This document shows positions 38,920-48,907 of a stretch of DNA of 64,000 nt, piece after piece. Under the pieces are notes generated by a model. The model saw only the letters and a program-made list of their open reading frames with translations. It was not told the DNA's origin and searched no databases. Source of the DNA: Celeribacter indicus (GTDB taxonomy: Bacteria; Pseudomonadota; Alphaproteobacteria; Rhodobacterales; Rhodobacteraceae); the NCBI RefSeq assembly GCF_000819565.1, contig NZ_CP004393.1, positions 248,001 to 312,000 on the forward strand, written 5' to 3'. Both the position numbers and the translations under genes were made by a program. Position 1 is the stretch's first letter. Each line of letters begins with the position of its first letter.

Positions 38920-39531
38920 TCAGTGTGCGAAGATGTCGATCTCGGGCCAGCCCTCGAGATCGAGTTTCGCCCGTGTCGGAAGGAAATCGAAACAGGACTG
39001 CGCAAGCTCCAAGCGCCCTTCGCGCAGGAGCATGTCGTCGAGTTTCTCCCGCAGGGCGTGGAGGTGGAGGACGTCCGACGCGGCATAGTCGAGCTGCGCC
39101 TCGGTCAGTTCCACTGCGCCCCAGTCGCTCATCTGCTGGTATTTCGAGATGTCGACTCGGAGCAGCTGTTCGAGCAGGTTCTTGAGCCCGTGCCGGTCGG
39201 TGAAGGTGCGCACGAGTTTCGAGGCGATCTTCGTGCAATAGACGGGAGAGGCGAGCGTGCCGAAGCTGTGATACATCGCCGCGATGTCGAACCGGCCGAA
39301 ATGGAAGAGTTTCAGCACGTCGGGATCGGCCAGCATGCGGCACAGATTCGGCGCCTCGGTCTGCCCGCGGGCGATCTGCACGAGATGCGCGTTGCCGTCG
39401 CCGCCCGACATCTGGACAAGGCAGAGCCGGTCGCGATGCGGGTTCAGACCCATCGTCTCGCAGTCGATGGCGACGACGGGACCAAGGTCGAGATCGTCGG
39501 GAAGGTCGTTCTGGTAGAGAAAATTGGCCAC
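38920..39531 (-). CDS. RNase D-like 3'-5' exonuclease (short, exonuclease domain only)
   Basis: 203 aa from GTG 39531, with GAGGAG 7 nt upstream. DEDDy exonuclease motifs: VAIDCETMGL (Exo I), HFGRFDIAAMY (Exo II) and YAASDVLHLH (Exo III). The HRDC domains that follow in E. coli RNase D are absent, as in many alphaproteobacterial homologues. Probably trims tRNA or other RNA 3' ends. It lies 83 nt downstream of the tRNA-Leu gene on the same strand. Confidence 0.88.
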   Translation of the reverse strand: MANFLYQNDLPDDLDLGPVVAIDCETMGLNPHRDRLCLVQMSGGDGNAHLVQIARGQTEAPNLCRMLADPDVLKLFHFGRFDIAAMYHSFGTLASPVYCTKIASKLVRTFTDRHGLKNLLEQLLRVDISKYQQMSDWGAVELTEAQLDYAASDVLHLHALREKLDDMLLREGRLELAQSCFDFLPTRAKLDLEGWPEIDIFAH

Positions 39532-39613
39532 GACAGGCTCCTCACGATCAGGCGGTTTCCCCGTCAATAGTGCGTCGGCTGAGCCGGGGCAAGAGATCGT
39601 CGTCTCGGGAAAA

Positions 39614-39700
39614 TGGTGCCCAGAAGAGGACTCGAACCTCCACGTCCATACGGACACCAGCACCTGAAGCTGGCGCGTCTACCAATTCCGCCATCTGGGC
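39614..39700 (-). tRNA. tRNA-Leu (anticodon CAG)
   Basis: 87 nt with CCA encoded. Acceptor arms GCCCAGA and TCTGGGC pair fully. The anticodon stem CCAGC/GCTGG encloses TTCAGGT, giving CAG, which reads CUG Leu codons. A long variable arm (GTGTCCGTATGGACGT region) marks it as class II, and the T arm contains GGTTCGAGTCC. Confidence 0.96.
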
Positions 39701-39719
39701 ACAGATGTCGTGAAGCCGC

Positions 39720-39748
39720 GATGTAATGACCTCCGGGCCGAGTGTCAA
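39720..39748 (-). promoter_or_regulatory. tRNA-Leu promoter
   Basis: On the minus strand TTGACA (39743-39748) and TACATC (39720-39725) are 17 bp apart, with the predicted start about 12 nt before the mature tRNA. The same two boxes and spacing precede secA. Confidence 0.6.
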
Positions 39749-39844
39749 CGGCGTTTTTAATCCTTTTCGTGCGACGTCATAGCGTCTTGTTCCTTTCCGC
39801 GCTAAAAGCTAAGGAAAAGCGACGATTTGGCATTGGAGATGCAG

Positions 39845-40831
39845 ATGACGAAACTTGTCACCATCTATGGCGGCGCGGGCTTTGTCGGGCGGTATATCGC
39901 CCGCCGGATGGCGAAGGAGGGCTGGCGCGTCCGCGTTGCCGTGCGTCGTCCCAACGAGTCGCTTTTCGTGAAACCCTACGGTGCCGTTGGCCAGGTCGAG
40001 CCGGTCTTCTGCAACATCCGCGACGACGCCTCGGTGCGCGCGGCGATGGCCGGGGCCGATGCGGTGGTGAACTGTGTGGGCGTGCTGACCGAACGTGGCA
40101 AGAACACGTTCCAGGCGCTGCAATCCGAAGGGGCGGGGCGTGTCGCGCGGATCGCGGCGGAAGAGGGCGTCGGACAATTCGTCCATATCTCCGCGCTCGG
40201 CGCCGACCGGCAGTCCGCAAGCGCCTATGCGCGGACGAAGGCAGAGGGCGAGGAGGCCGTGCTCGCCGCTTATCCCGGTGCCGTGATCCTGCGCCCGTCG
40301 CTGATCTTCGGGACAGAGGACCGGTTCTTCAACCGGTTCGCCAAGATGGCCCGCAACGGGCCGATTCTGGGCCTCGTGGGCGGCGAAACAAAATTTCAGC
40401 CGGTCTATGTGGACGACGTTGCCCAGGCTGCGGTGAAGGGTGTGCTCGGCGAGGCGCCGGCTGGGATCTATGAACTGGGCGGTCCCGATGTGGATACGCT
40501 GTCGGGGTTGATGCGGGACATGCTCGGCATGATCCATCGCAACCGCTTCATCGTGAACCTGCCGTTCTGGATGGGCAACCTGATTGGCGGCGGGCTGTCG
40601 CTGTTGCAGTTGATCACGGGCGGTCTGTTCCACAACAAGGTGCTGACGCGCGACCAGGTGGCCAATCTGAAGGCGGACAACGTCGTCTCGCCGGATGCGA
40701 AGACCTTCGCGGATCTCGGGATCCGGCCGACCGCAATGGAGGCTGTGCTTCCGGATTATCTCTGGGTCTATCGCCCGTCGGGGCAGTATGACGCGATCCG
40801 CGAAAGCGCGAAGAACATGCGCAAGATCTGA
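39845..40831 (+). CDS. NDUFA9-like NAD(P)-binding protein of complex I
   Basis: 328 aa from ATG 39845 (GGAG 6 nt upstream); earlier in-frame TTG and ATG codons exist. Atypical [23 protein letters not shown] is the dinucleotide-binding motif, then [16 protein letters not shown] and a degenerate YxxxK as YARTK. The C-terminal part ends in [11 protein letters not shown]. In mitochondria and several alphaproteobacteria such proteins are accessory subunits or assembly factors of NADH dehydrogenase. That link is family knowledge, not shown here. Followed by a strong terminator. Confidence 0.85.
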   Translation: MTKLVTIYGGAGFVGRYIARRMAKEGWRVRVAVRRPNESLFVKPYGAVGQVEPVFCNIRDDASVRAAMAGADAVVNCVGVLTERGKNTFQALQSEGAGRVARIAAEEGVGQFVHISALGADRQSASAYARTKAEGEEAVLAAYPGAVILRPSLIFGTEDRFFNRFAKMARNGPILGLVGGETKFQPVYVDDVAQAAVKGVLGEAPAGIYELGGPDVDTLSGLMRDMLGMIHRNRFIVNLPFWMGNLIGGGLSLLQLITGGLFHNKVLTRDQVANLKADNVVSPDAKTFADLGIRPTAMEAVLPDYLWVYRPSGQYDAIRESAKNMRKI

Positions 40832-40851
40832 CTTCAGTCCGTATGAGGATG

Positions 40852-40879
40852 ACGCGCGCCCACGTAGGCGCGCGTTTTT
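40852..40879 (+). terminator. Terminator after the NDUFA9-like gene
   Basis: Stem ACGCGCGCC / GGCGCGCGT around a CACGTA loop, followed by TTTT. It lies 20 nt after the stop and just before the end of the convergent uppP gene. Confidence 0.88.
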
Positions 40880-40889
40880 CGTTCGACCG

Positions 40890-41693
40890 TCAGCTGTAGG
40901 AAATCATCAGAAGCACTGCGCCGAGTATCACGCGGTAGATGACATAGGGCGTGAAGCTCACCGACTTCAGCAGGCGCATCATGAGCGAGAGCGCGAGAAG
41001 TGCGGCGCCAAAGGCGAAGACCGCGCCGATCGCCGCGTCGCGGAGCATCGGCCAATCGGCATCGCCCACGACCTCCGCACCGAGCAGGAGGCCCGATGCC
41101 ATGATGGTCGGGATCGACATCAGCATGGCGATCTTCGCGCCATCCTCGCGCTTGTAGCCCAGAGCACGCGCGCCGGTGATGGTGATCCCCGACCGCGAGG
41201 TGCCGGGAATGAGCGCGACGGCCTGCCAGAGCCCGAGCTTGATCGCGTCGGACAGCGACCAGTCCTGCTCCGCCTTCACCTCCGCGCCCTTCTGGTCGAA
41301 CCAGTAGAGCACGACACCGAAGATCAGCATGGTCCAGCCGATTACCGCCGTCGAGCGCATGGCGTCCGACAGGCCGGTGACCTTCAGCACGAGGCCCAGC
41401 AGGATCACCGGGATCGTCGCGACGAGCAAGAGGAAGGCCAGCCGCGAACCGGGCGTGTCGATGCGTCCGGTAAGCATCCGCGGAATGCCTGCCAGTCCGA
41501 CGCGCACGTCGCGCCAGAAATAGAGCATGACCGCGCCCAGCGTGCCGACATGCACGGCGACGTCAATCGCCTGTCCCTGGTCCTGGACTCCAATGAGATG
41601 CGGCAGAAGAATCAGGTGCCCGGAGGAGGAAATCGGCAGGAATTCGGTAATTCCCTGAACGATCGCGACAATAAGGAGATATAAAAGACTCAT
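40890..41693 (-). CDS. uppP: Undecaprenyl-diphosphatase
   Basis: 267 aa, about eight membrane segments. Recycles undecaprenyl diphosphate to the monophosphate carrier used for peptidoglycan and surface glycans. The active-site motifs are EFLPISSSGHL near 17-27 and PGTSRSGITI near 163-172, the latter with the essential Arg and Ser. It converges with the NDUFA9-like gene and is divergent from gltD. Confidence 0.97.
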   Translation of the reverse strand: MSLLYLLIVAIVQGITEFLPISSSGHLILLPHLIGVQDQGQAIDVAVHVGTLGAVMLYFWRDVRVGLAGIPRMLTGRIDTPGSRLAFLLLVATIPVILLGLVLKVTGLSDAMRSTAVIGWTMLIFGVVLYWFDQKGAEVKAEQDWSLSDAIKLGLWQAVALIPGTSRSGITITGARALGYKREDGAKIAMLMSIPTIMASGLLLGAEVVGDADWPMLRDAAIGAVFAFGAALLALSLMMRLLKSVSFTPYVIYRVILGAVLLMISYS

Positions 41694-41760
41694 GGCGACC
41701 CCGTCCCTGTGCGTTTCGGAGCCACCGTAAACCTATTTGTTATCAATAAGAAGAAGGCAT

Positions 41761-41854
41761 TTAAGACAGCATATATGACATATATTTGAGGATCAGTGGC
41801 AGCTCTTCTCCGAAGGCAGGCCGGAGAATCGGAAATTAAGACAGCGTTTCTGAC
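41761..41854. repeat. Two 19-bp direct repeats upstream of gltD
   Basis: TTAAGACAGCATATATGAC at 41761-41779 and TTAAGACAGCGTTTCTGAC at 41836-41854 agree at 16 of 19 positions and start exactly 75 bp apart, in the AT-rich gap between uppP and gltD. The spacing is close to seven helical turns. This looks like a pair of binding sites for a regulator of gltD, uppP or both. Confidence 0.55.
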
Positions 41855-41920
41855 TTTTCTTTTTTCCAAGGGCGCTGTATCCAGTCGGAGAATTTTACCA
41901 ACCTTCGGAGATGTGGTGTC

Positions 41921-43354
41921 ATGGCGAAAGAGCCGATGCTCAAATTCGTGACCGTGGGCAGGGATATGCCGGAAAAGCGGAATGCGGAGGATCGCAAGGA
42001 CGATTTCCTGGAGATCTACGGCGAGTTCATTGACGAGAAGGCCAGGGAGCAGTCGTCGCGCTGTTCGCAATGCGGCGTGCCCTATTGTCAGTCCCATTGT
42101 CCGCTGCACAACAACATCCCCGACTGGCTGCGCCTCACCGCGACCGGCCGGTTGCGGGAGGCCTACGAGATCAGCCAGGCGACGAATACCTTCCCGGAAA
42201 TCTGCGGCCGCATCTGTCCGCAGGACCGTCTCTGCGAAGGCAACTGTGTCATCGAGCAGTCGGGTCACGGCACCGTCACCATCGGCTCCGTGGAGAAATA
42301 CATCACCGACACGGCCTGGGAAAACGGCTGGGTCGAGAGCTTTGCCCCGGTCGTGGAACGCGAGGAAAGCGTGGGGATCATCGGGTCCGGGCCCGGTGGC
42401 CTTGCGGCCGCCGACCGCATGCGCCGCGCCGGGTTCAAGGTGACGGTCTATGAACGCGCCGACCGCGCGGGCGGGTTGATGATGTATGGGATTCCCGGCT
42501 TCAAGCTCGAAAAGGACGTTGTGCTGCGCCGCGTGAAGCAGCTCGAGGAGTCGGGCGTCGATTTCGTGCTCAACTGCAATGTGGGCGAGGATATTTCCTT
42601 CGATGCCATCCGTGGCAAGCATGATGCGGTGCTGATCGCGACGGGCGTCTACAAGTCCCGCGACCTCGGCGGGCCCGGTTCGGGCGCCGAGGGGATCGTG
42701 CGCGCGATCGACTATCTCACCGCCTCCAACAAGGTTTCCTTTGGCGACGAGGTGGAGGAATACGAGAGCGGCGACCTCAATGCCCACGGCAAGAAGGTCG
42801 TCGTGATCGGCGGCGGCGATACGGCGATGGACTGTGTTCGCACGGCGATCCGGCAGGGCGCCACCTCGGTCAAATGCCTGTACCGCCGCGACCGTGCGAA
42901 CATGCCGGGCTCGCAGCGGGAGACGCAGAATGCCGAAGAGGAAGGCGTCGAATTCGTGTGGCTTTCCGCGCCGAAAGGCTTTGCGGGCGATCCGGTCACG
43001 GGCGTGATGGTGCAGAAGATGCGCCTTGGCCAGGCCGATGCGACGGGCCGCCAGAGCCCCGAGGTGATCGAAGGTGCGGATTACGTCGAAGAGGCCGATC
43101 TCGTGATCAAGGCGCTGGGCTTCGAGCCGGAGGATCTGCCGACGCTCTGGGGTGTCGACGGGCTGGAAGTGACCCGCTGGGGCACGGTGCTCGCCGATTT
43201 CCAGAGCCATGCGACCTCGCTCGAGGGCGTCTATGCCTGCGGCGACATCCAGCGCGGCGCCTCGCTCGTCGTCTGGGCGATCCGCGACGGGCGCGAGGCG
43301 GCGGACGCGATGACCGCCTATCTCGACCAGGCCGCGGCGGTTGCCGCCGAGTGA
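41921..43354 (+). CDS. gltD: Glutamate synthase small (beta) subunit
   Basis: 477 aa. Supplies electrons from NADPH to the large subunit. N-terminal Cys cluster for 4Fe-4S binding (CSQCGVPYCQSHCPLHN, then CGRICPQDRLCEGNC), a FAD site with GIIGSGPGGLAAADRMRRAG (about 148-167) and an NADPH site with VVVIGGGDTAMDCVRTA. It is followed by gltB after 141 nt, the reverse of the enteric gltB-gltD order. Confidence 0.97.
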   Translation: MAKEPMLKFVTVGRDMPEKRNAEDRKDDFLEIYGEFIDEKAREQSSRCSQCGVPYCQSHCPLHNNIPDWLRLTATGRLREAYEISQATNTFPEICGRICPQDRLCEGNCVIEQSGHGTVTIGSVEKYITDTAWENGWVESFAPVVEREESVGIIGSGPGGLAAADRMRRAGFKVTVYERADRAGGLMMYGIPGFKLEKDVVLRRVKQLEESGVDFVLNCNVGEDISFDAIRGKHDAVLIATGVYKSRDLGGPGSGAEGIVRAIDYLTASNKVSFGDEVEEYESGDLNAHGKKVVVIGGGDTAMDCVRTAIRQGATSVKCLYRRDRANMPGSQRETQNAEEEGVEFVWLSAPKGFAGDPVTGVMVQKMRLGQADATGRQSPEVIEGADYVEEADLVIKALGFEPEDLPTLWGVDGLEVTRWGTVLADFQSHATSLEGVYACGDIQRGASLVVWAIRDGREAADAMTAYLDQAAAVAAE

Positions 43355-43495
43355 GGCCGGGACGCGGTTTCTGTCGGTCGGAAACCTGTCGGATATCCCT
43401 CGGACTTTTGTCGACCGCAATTCGCCGCCCCGCAGGGACAAGAGTTTTAAAAGGACAGTCGTCCTGACCCACCAGATGAAGGAAGGGTTAATACC

Positions 43496-46400
43496 ATGAC
43501 CAAGTTTGACGCAAGCTGGGCCGCCCGCGAAGAGGCCAAACGCCAGTGGATGACCGAGCACTCGCTGTTTCGCGAGGAGGACGAGCATTCCTCCTGCGGC
43601 GTGGGTCTCGTCGTGTCCATCGACGGGTCGAAATCCCGCAAGGTGGTCGAGAACGGTATCGCTGCTCTCAAGGCGATCTGGCACCGCGGTGCGGTGGACG
43701 CCGATGGCAAGACCGGCGACGGCGCGGGGATCCATGTCCAGATCCCGCATCACTTCTTCGGCGACCAGATCCGCCGCACCGGCCATGAGGCGCGGCAGGG
43801 CGAATTGCTCGCCGTCGGGCAGGTCTTTCTCCCGCGCACGGATTTCAGCGCGCAGGAGACCTGCCGCACGATCGTGGAGACGGAAGTGCTCCGCATGGGC
43901 TATTACATCTACGGCTGGCGCCATGTTCCGGTGAATACCGAAGTGCTTGGCGAGAAGGCGAACGCGACGCGGCCGGAGATCGAGCAGATCCTGATCTCCA
44001 ATTCCAAGGGCGTGGACGAGGAAACCTTCGAGCGTGAACTCTATGTGATCCGCCGCCGGATCGAGAAGGCGGCGCAGGCGGCGGGGATCCGCGATCTCTA
44101 CCTGTGTTCGCTGTCCTGCCGCTCGATCATCTACAAGGGCATGATGCTGGCCGAACAGGTTGCGGAATTCTATCCCGACCTGAAGGACGAGCGGTTCGAG
44201 AGCGCCTTCGCGATCTATCACCAGCGCTATTCGACGAACACATTCCCGCAGTGGTGGCTGGCGCAGCCGTTCCGCATGCTCGCCCATAACGGCGAGATCA
44301 ACACGATCAAGGGCAACTCCAACTGGATGAGGAGCCATGAGATCCGCATGGCCTCCGCGACCTTCGGGGAGATGGCCGAGGACATCAAGCCGATCATCCC
44401 GCAGGGATCGTCGGACTCCGCCGCGCTCGATTCGGTGTTCGAAGTGCTGGTGCGCGCGGGGCGTTCGGCGCCGATGGCGAAGACGATGCTCGTGCCCGAG
44501 GCCTGGTCCAAGAATGCCGAGGAACTGCCGCAGGCCTGGCGGGACATGTATTCCTACGTGAACTCGGTAATGGAGCCGTGGGACGGGCCGGCGGCGCTTG
44601 CCATGACGGACGGCCGCTGGGTCTGTGCCGGGCTCGACCGCAACGGGCTGCGCCCGATGCGCTATGTCGTGACCGGGGAGGGGCTCGTGATCGCGGGCTC
44701 CGAGGTGGGCATGGTGCCGACCGACGAGGCGATCGTGAAGGAAAAGGGCGCGCTCGGGCCGGGGCAGCTTCTTGCCGTCGACATGAAGGAGGGCAAGCTC
44801 TACCACGATGTCGAGATCAAGGACCGTCTCGCCAACGCACAGCCCTTTGGCGAATGGGTCGGCAAGATCAACGATCTCGAGGAGGAGCTGTCCGGTATTG
44901 CCGAGACGGCGATCTATTCCGGCCCCGAGTTGAAGAAGCGCCAGATCGCGGCGGGCTACACCATCGAGGAACTCGAGCAGGTGCTCGCGCCGATGGCCGA
45001 GGACGGCAAGGAGGCGCTCGCCTCCATGGGCGACGACACGCCCTCTGCCGTGCTGTCGGAGAAATACCGTCCGCTCAGCCATTTCTTCCGCCAGAATTTC
45101 AGCCAGGTCACGAACCCGCCGATCGACTCGCTGCGCGAATATCGCGTGATGAGCCTGAAGACGCGGTTCGGCAACCTCAAGAACGTGCTTGACGAGGACA
45201 GCAGCCAGACCGAGATCATCGTGCTGGAAAGCCCCTTCGTCGCCAATGCCCAGCTCGAGGCGTTGAAGACGCATTTCAACGCGCCGCTGACCGAGATCGA
45301 CTGTACCTTCCCGGTGGACGGCGGCCCGAACGCGCTGCGCGAGGGGCTCGAGCGGATCCGCGCGGAGGCGGAAGAATCCGTGCGGTCGGGTGGCGGGCAC
45401 ATCATCCTGACCGACCAGAGCCAGAGCGAGACGCGTGTTGCGATGCCGATGATCCTTGCCACCTCGGCGGTGCATAGCTGGCTGACGCGCAAGGGCCTGC
45501 GCACCTTCTGTTCGCTGGGCGTGCGGTCCGGCGAGTGCATCGACCCGCATTATTTCGCGGTGCTGATCGGCTGCGGTGCGACCATCGTGAACGCCTATCT
45601 TGCCGAGGACAGCATAGCGGACCGGATCGACCGCGGCCTTCTCGATTGCAGCCTGACCGAGGCGGTGGCGCGGTATCGCAACGCGATCGACCAGGGCCTG
45701 TTGAAGATCATGGCGAAGATGGGGATTTCGGTGATCTCCTCCTATCGCGGGGGTCTCAACTTCGAGGCGGTCGGTCTGTCGCGTGCGATGTGTGCCGAGT
45801 TCTTCCCCGGCATGCATTCGCGGATTTCCGGTATCGGCGTCGGTGGCATCCAGAAGAAGCTCGTCGAAGTGCACAGGCAGGGCTGGCTCGGGGGCAATAC
45901 GCTGCCCATCGGCGGGTTCTACAAAGCGCGCAAGTCGGGTGAGACCCATGCCTGGGAAGCGCAGGCGATGCACATGCTGCAATCGGCCTGCGACCGGGCG
46001 TCCTATGAGATGTGGAAGCAGTATTCGGCGAAGATGCAGTCGATGCCGCCGATCCACCTGCGCGATCTTCTCGACGTCAAGCCGCTGGGCAAGCCGGTGC
46101 CGCTCGAGGAGGTGGAGAGCATCACCTCGATCCGCAAGCGTTTCGTGACGCCCGGGATGTCGCTGGGCGCGCTGTCGCCGGAGGCGCACCGGACGCTGTC
46201 GATCGCGATGAACCGGATCGGTGCCAAGTCGGATTCGGGTGAGGGCGGCGAGTCTCCCGACGATTTCACGCCGGAGCCCAACGGCGACAATGCCTCCGCG
46301 AAGATCAAGCAGGTGGCGTCCGGGCGGTTCGGCGTCACGGCCGAATACCTGCTCCATTGCGAAGAGCTCGAGATCAAGGTGGCGCAGGGGGCGAAGCCCG

Positions 46401-48031
46401 GCGAGGGCGGGCAGCTTCCGGGGATGAAGGTTACCGACCTCATCGCGAAGCTGCGGCATTCGACCAAGGGTGTGACGCTGATCTCGCCGCCGCCGCACCA
46501 CGACATCTATTCCATCGAGGATCTGGCGCAGCTCATCTACGACCTGAAGCAGATCAACCCGAAGGCCAAGGTGACGGTGAAGCTCGTGGCCTCCTCCGGT
46601 GTGGGCACCATTGCCGCCGGCGTGGCGAAGGCGAAGGCGGATATCATCTTGATTTCCGGCCATAACGGCGGCACGGGGGCGTCGCCGGCGACCTCGATCA
46701 AGTTCGCGGGCCTGCCGTGGGAGATGGGGCTGACCGAGGCGCATCAGGTGCTCGCCATGAACAACCTGCGCGACCGGGTGACGCTCCGCACCGACGGGGG
46801 CCTGCGCACCGGGCGCGACATCGTCATGGCGGCGATGATGGGGGCCGAGGAATACGGCATCGGCACCGCCGCGCTGATCGCGATGGGCTGTATCATGGTG
46901 CGGCAGTGCCAGTCGAACACCTGTCCGGTGGGCGTCTGCACGCAGGACGAGCGCCTGCGCGCCAAGTTCACCGGCAATGCCGACAAGGTGGTGAACCTCA
47001 TCACCTTCTATGCGCAGGAAGTGCGGGAGCTGCTCGCCCAGCTCGGGGCGCGCTCGCTCGACGAGGTGATCGGCCGCGCCGATCTGCTGACCCAAGTGAG
47101 CCGCGGGTCGGCGCATCTCGACGACCTCGACCTCAACCCGCTCCTGATCAGCGTGGACGGGGCGGAGAAGATCGTTTACGACCGCTCGAAACCGCGCAAC
47201 GCCGTGCCGGACACGCTCGATGCGCAGATTGTGACGGATGCCGCGCGCTTCCTCAACGATGGCGAGAAGATGCAACTGTCCTATGCGGTGCAGAACACGC
47301 TGCGCACCATCGGCACGCGCACCTCCTCGCATATCGTCTCGCGCTTCGGGATGCGCAACAATCTCCAGCCCGACCATCTGACGGTGAAGCTCACCGGCTC
47401 GGCAGGCCAGTCGCTCGGCGCCTTCGCCGCGCCGGGGCTGAAGATCGAGGTCTCCGGCGATGCGAACGACTACGTCGCGAAGGGACTTTCGGGCGGCGTG
47501 GTCGTGGTGCGCCCGCCGATGCATTCGCCGCTGGTGGCGGCGGAGAACACGATCATCGGCAACACCGTGCTCTACGGCGCGACGGCAGGCTACCTGTTCG
47601 CGGCGGGCCGGGCGGGCGAACGCTTTGCCGTGCGCAATTCGGGTGCGACGGTGGTGATCGAGGGCTGCGGCTCCAACGGGTGCGAATACATGACCGGCGG
47701 CGTCGCGGTGATCCTCGGTTCCATCGGGGCGAATTTCGGTGCCGGGATGACGGGCGGCATGGCCTATCTCTACGACCCGGAGGGCAAGGCGCTCGACCTG
47801 ATGAACCTCGAGACGCTCGTGACCTGTCCGGTGACCGTCGATCACTGGGAAGGGGAGCTCAGGGAGCTCGTCACGCGGCACGCGAAGGAGACGAATTCGC
47901 TCAAGGCACAGGACATCCTGTCGAACTGGGCGGAGGAGAAGGCGAATTTCCTCCAGGTCTGCCCGAAGGAGATGCTGGCCCATCTGCCGATGCCGCTCAC
48001 GATCGAGCAGGGTGCGATTCCGGCGGAGTGA
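43496..48031 (+). CDS. gltB: Glutamate synthase large (alpha) subunit
   Basis: 1511 aa. Transfers the amide of glutamine to 2-oxoglutarate. A 33-residue propeptide precedes Cys34 (HSSCGVGLV), the expected N-terminal nucleophile of the class II glutaminase domain (to about 430). A central domain and the FMN-binding synthase domain (about 850-1200, with SGHNGGTGASPATSIKFAG) follow. The 3Fe-4S Cys motif CQSNTCPVGVC is near 1140, and the C-terminal beta-helix with its GCGSNGCEYMTGG repeats completes the chain. The ATG has GAAGG close upstream. Confidence 0.98.
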   Translation: MTKFDASWAAREEAKRQWMTEHSLFREEDEHSSCGVGLVVSIDGSKSRKVVENGIAALKAIWHRGAVDADGKTGDGAGIHVQIPHHFFGDQIRRTGHEARQGELLAVGQVFLPRTDFSAQETCRTIVETEVLRMGYYIYGWRHVPVNTEVLGEKANATRPEIEQILISNSKGVDEETFERELYVIRRRIEKAAQAAGIRDLYLCSLSCRSIIYKGMMLAEQVAEFYPDLKDERFESAFAIYHQRYSTNTFPQWWLAQPFRMLAHNGEINTIKGNSNWMRSHEIRMASATFGEMAEDIKPIIPQGSSDSAALDSVFEVLVRAGRSAPMAKTMLVPEAWSKNAEELPQAWRDMYSYVNSVMEPWDGPAALAMTDGRWVCAGLDRNGLRPMRYVVTGEGLVIAGSEVGMVPTDEAIVKEKGALGPGQLLAVDMKEGKLYHDVEIKDRLANAQPFGEWVGKINDLEEELSGIAETAIYSGPELKKRQIAAGYTIEELEQVLAPMAEDGKEALASMGDDTPSAVLSEKYRPLSHFFRQNFSQVTNPPIDSLREYRVMSLKTRFGNLKNVLDEDSSQTEIIVLESPFVANAQLEALKTHFNAPLTEIDCTFPVDGGPNALREGLERIRAEAEESVRSGGGHIILTDQSQSETRVAMPMILATSAVHSWLTRKGLRTFCSLGVRSGECIDPHYFAVLIGCGATIVNAYLAEDSIADRIDRGLLDCSLTEAVARYRNAIDQGLLKIMAKMGISVISSYRGGLNFEAVGLSRAMCAEFFPGMHSRISGIGVGGIQKKLVEVHRQGWLGGNTLPIGGFYKARKSGETHAWEAQAMHMLQSACDRASYEMWKQYSAKMQSMPPIHLRDLLDVKPLGKPVPLEEVESITSIRKRFVTPGMSLGALSPEAHRTLSIAMNRIGAKSDSGEGGESPDDFTPEPNGDNASAKIKQVASGRFGVTAEYLLHCEELEIKVAQGAKPGEGGQLPGMKVTDLIAKLRHSTKGVTLISPPPHHDIYSIEDLAQLIYDLKQINPKAKVTVKLVASSGVGTIAAGVAKAKADIILISGHNGGTGASPATSIKFAGLPWEMGLTEAHQVLAMNNLRDRVTLRTDGGLRTGRDIVMAAMMGAEEYGIGTAALIAMGCIMVRQCQSNTCPVGVCTQDERLRAKFTGNADKVVNLITFYAQEVRELLAQLGARSLDEVIGRADLLTQVSRGSAHLDDLDLNPLLISVDGAEKIVYDRSKPRNAVPDTLDAQIVTDAARFLNDGEKMQLSYAVQNTLRTIGTRTSSHIVSRFGMRNNLQPDHLTVKLTGSAGQSLGAFAAPGLKIEVSGDANDYVAKGLSGGVVVVRPPMHSPLVAAENTIIGNTVLYGATAGYLFAAGRAGERFAVRNSGATVVIEGCGSNGCEYMTGGVAVILGSIGANFGAGMTGGMAYLYDPEGKALDLMNLETLVTCPVTVDHWEGELRELVTRHAKETNSLKAQDILSNWAEEKANFLQVCPKEMLAHLPMPLTIEQGAIPAE

Positions 48032-48050
48032 GACTTCCGCAAGACGTGAC

Positions 48051-48078
48051 AAAAGCCCCCGGATCCGGGGGCTTTTTT
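48051..48078 (+). terminator. Terminator of gltB
   Basis: A self-complementary block AAAAGCCCCCGG / ATCCGGGGGCTTTT followed by further T, 20 nt after the gltB stop. The symmetry (A tract left, T tract right) means it can end transcription in both directions. Confidence 0.93.
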
Positions 48079-48133
48079 CGTTCGCGGCGGCCTTTGTCTT
48101 GACCTGCCGGGCAGCGCCGTGGTTCCTGCCTGC

Positions 48134-48853
48134 ATGGCGAAACGGGCAAAGACGCAGACAGCGAAGAAAAGGCGGGGCAGCCGGGGCGGCGCGCTTCTGC
48201 GCCGGGGCTTGCGGCTTTTGTTCCTGCTCGTGCTGCTGGGGCTCCTCTGGATCCTGTCCTATTCGGTGATCGCGCCGTGGCGCACGCCCTACATGCTGGC
48301 CGAAGCCATCCGCCACCGGGAGAGTGTCGATTACCGATGGGTGCCGATGGAGCGCATATCCCCGCATCTCGCGCGGGCGGTCGTCGCGGCGGAGGACGCG
48401 AATTTCTGTCGTCACTGGGGCTTCGACCTCGATGCGATCCGTCAGGCCATCGCCGCGGGCGGGTCGCGCGGCGCCTCCACCATCAGTCAGCAGACGGTGA
48501 AGAACGCCTTCCTGTGGCATGGGCGGAGCTGGCCGCGCAAGGCGCTCGAGGCGCTGATCACGCCGGTGGTGGAGCTGACCTGGAGCAAGCGGCGGATCCT
48601 TGAGGTCTATCTGAACGTCGCGGAGTTCGACACGGGGGTGTTCGGCGCGGAAGCCGCGGCCCGGCATTACTTCGGCATCGGGCCGGAGGCCCTGTCCGCG
48701 CGGCAGGCCGCGCAGCTCGCCGCAGTGCTTCCGGCACCGAAGGATCGCGATGCGGGAAACCCCGGTCACTTCGTTCGGCGGAGAGCCGCGCAGATCGTCG
48801 ACGGGGCCGCCACGATCGCGCGAGACGGCCGCGCGGCCTGTTTCGAGCATTGA
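48134..48853 (+). CDS. mtgA: Monofunctional biosynthetic peptidoglycan transglycosylase
   Basis: 239 aa from ATG 48134; an in-frame GTG 15 nt earlier is possible, and neither has a good ribosome site. A basic N-terminus and one membrane anchor (about 27-47, LRLLFLLVLLGLLWILSYSV) precede a GT51 domain: the catalytic Glu in VVAAEDANFCRHWGFD, GASTISQQTVKN, and KRRILEVYLNVAEFDTGVFG. Polymerises lipid II into glycan strands without transpeptidase activity. Confidence 0.95.
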   Translation: MAKRAKTQTAKKRRGSRGGALLRRGLRLLFLLVLLGLLWILSYSVIAPWRTPYMLAEAIRHRESVDYRWVPMERISPHLARAVVAAEDANFCRHWGFDLDAIRQAIAAGGSRGASTISQQTVKNAFLWHGRSWPRKALEALITPVVELTWSKRRILEVYLNVAEFDTGVFGAEAAARHYFGIGPEALSARQAAQLAAVLPAPKDRDAGNPGHFVRRRAAQIVDGAATIARDGRAACFEH

Positions 48854-48907
48854 ACTGCCGGTGCCGTTGCGGCAAGTAGGAGAAAACCTGCGAGTAGTCG
48901 TCCCACC

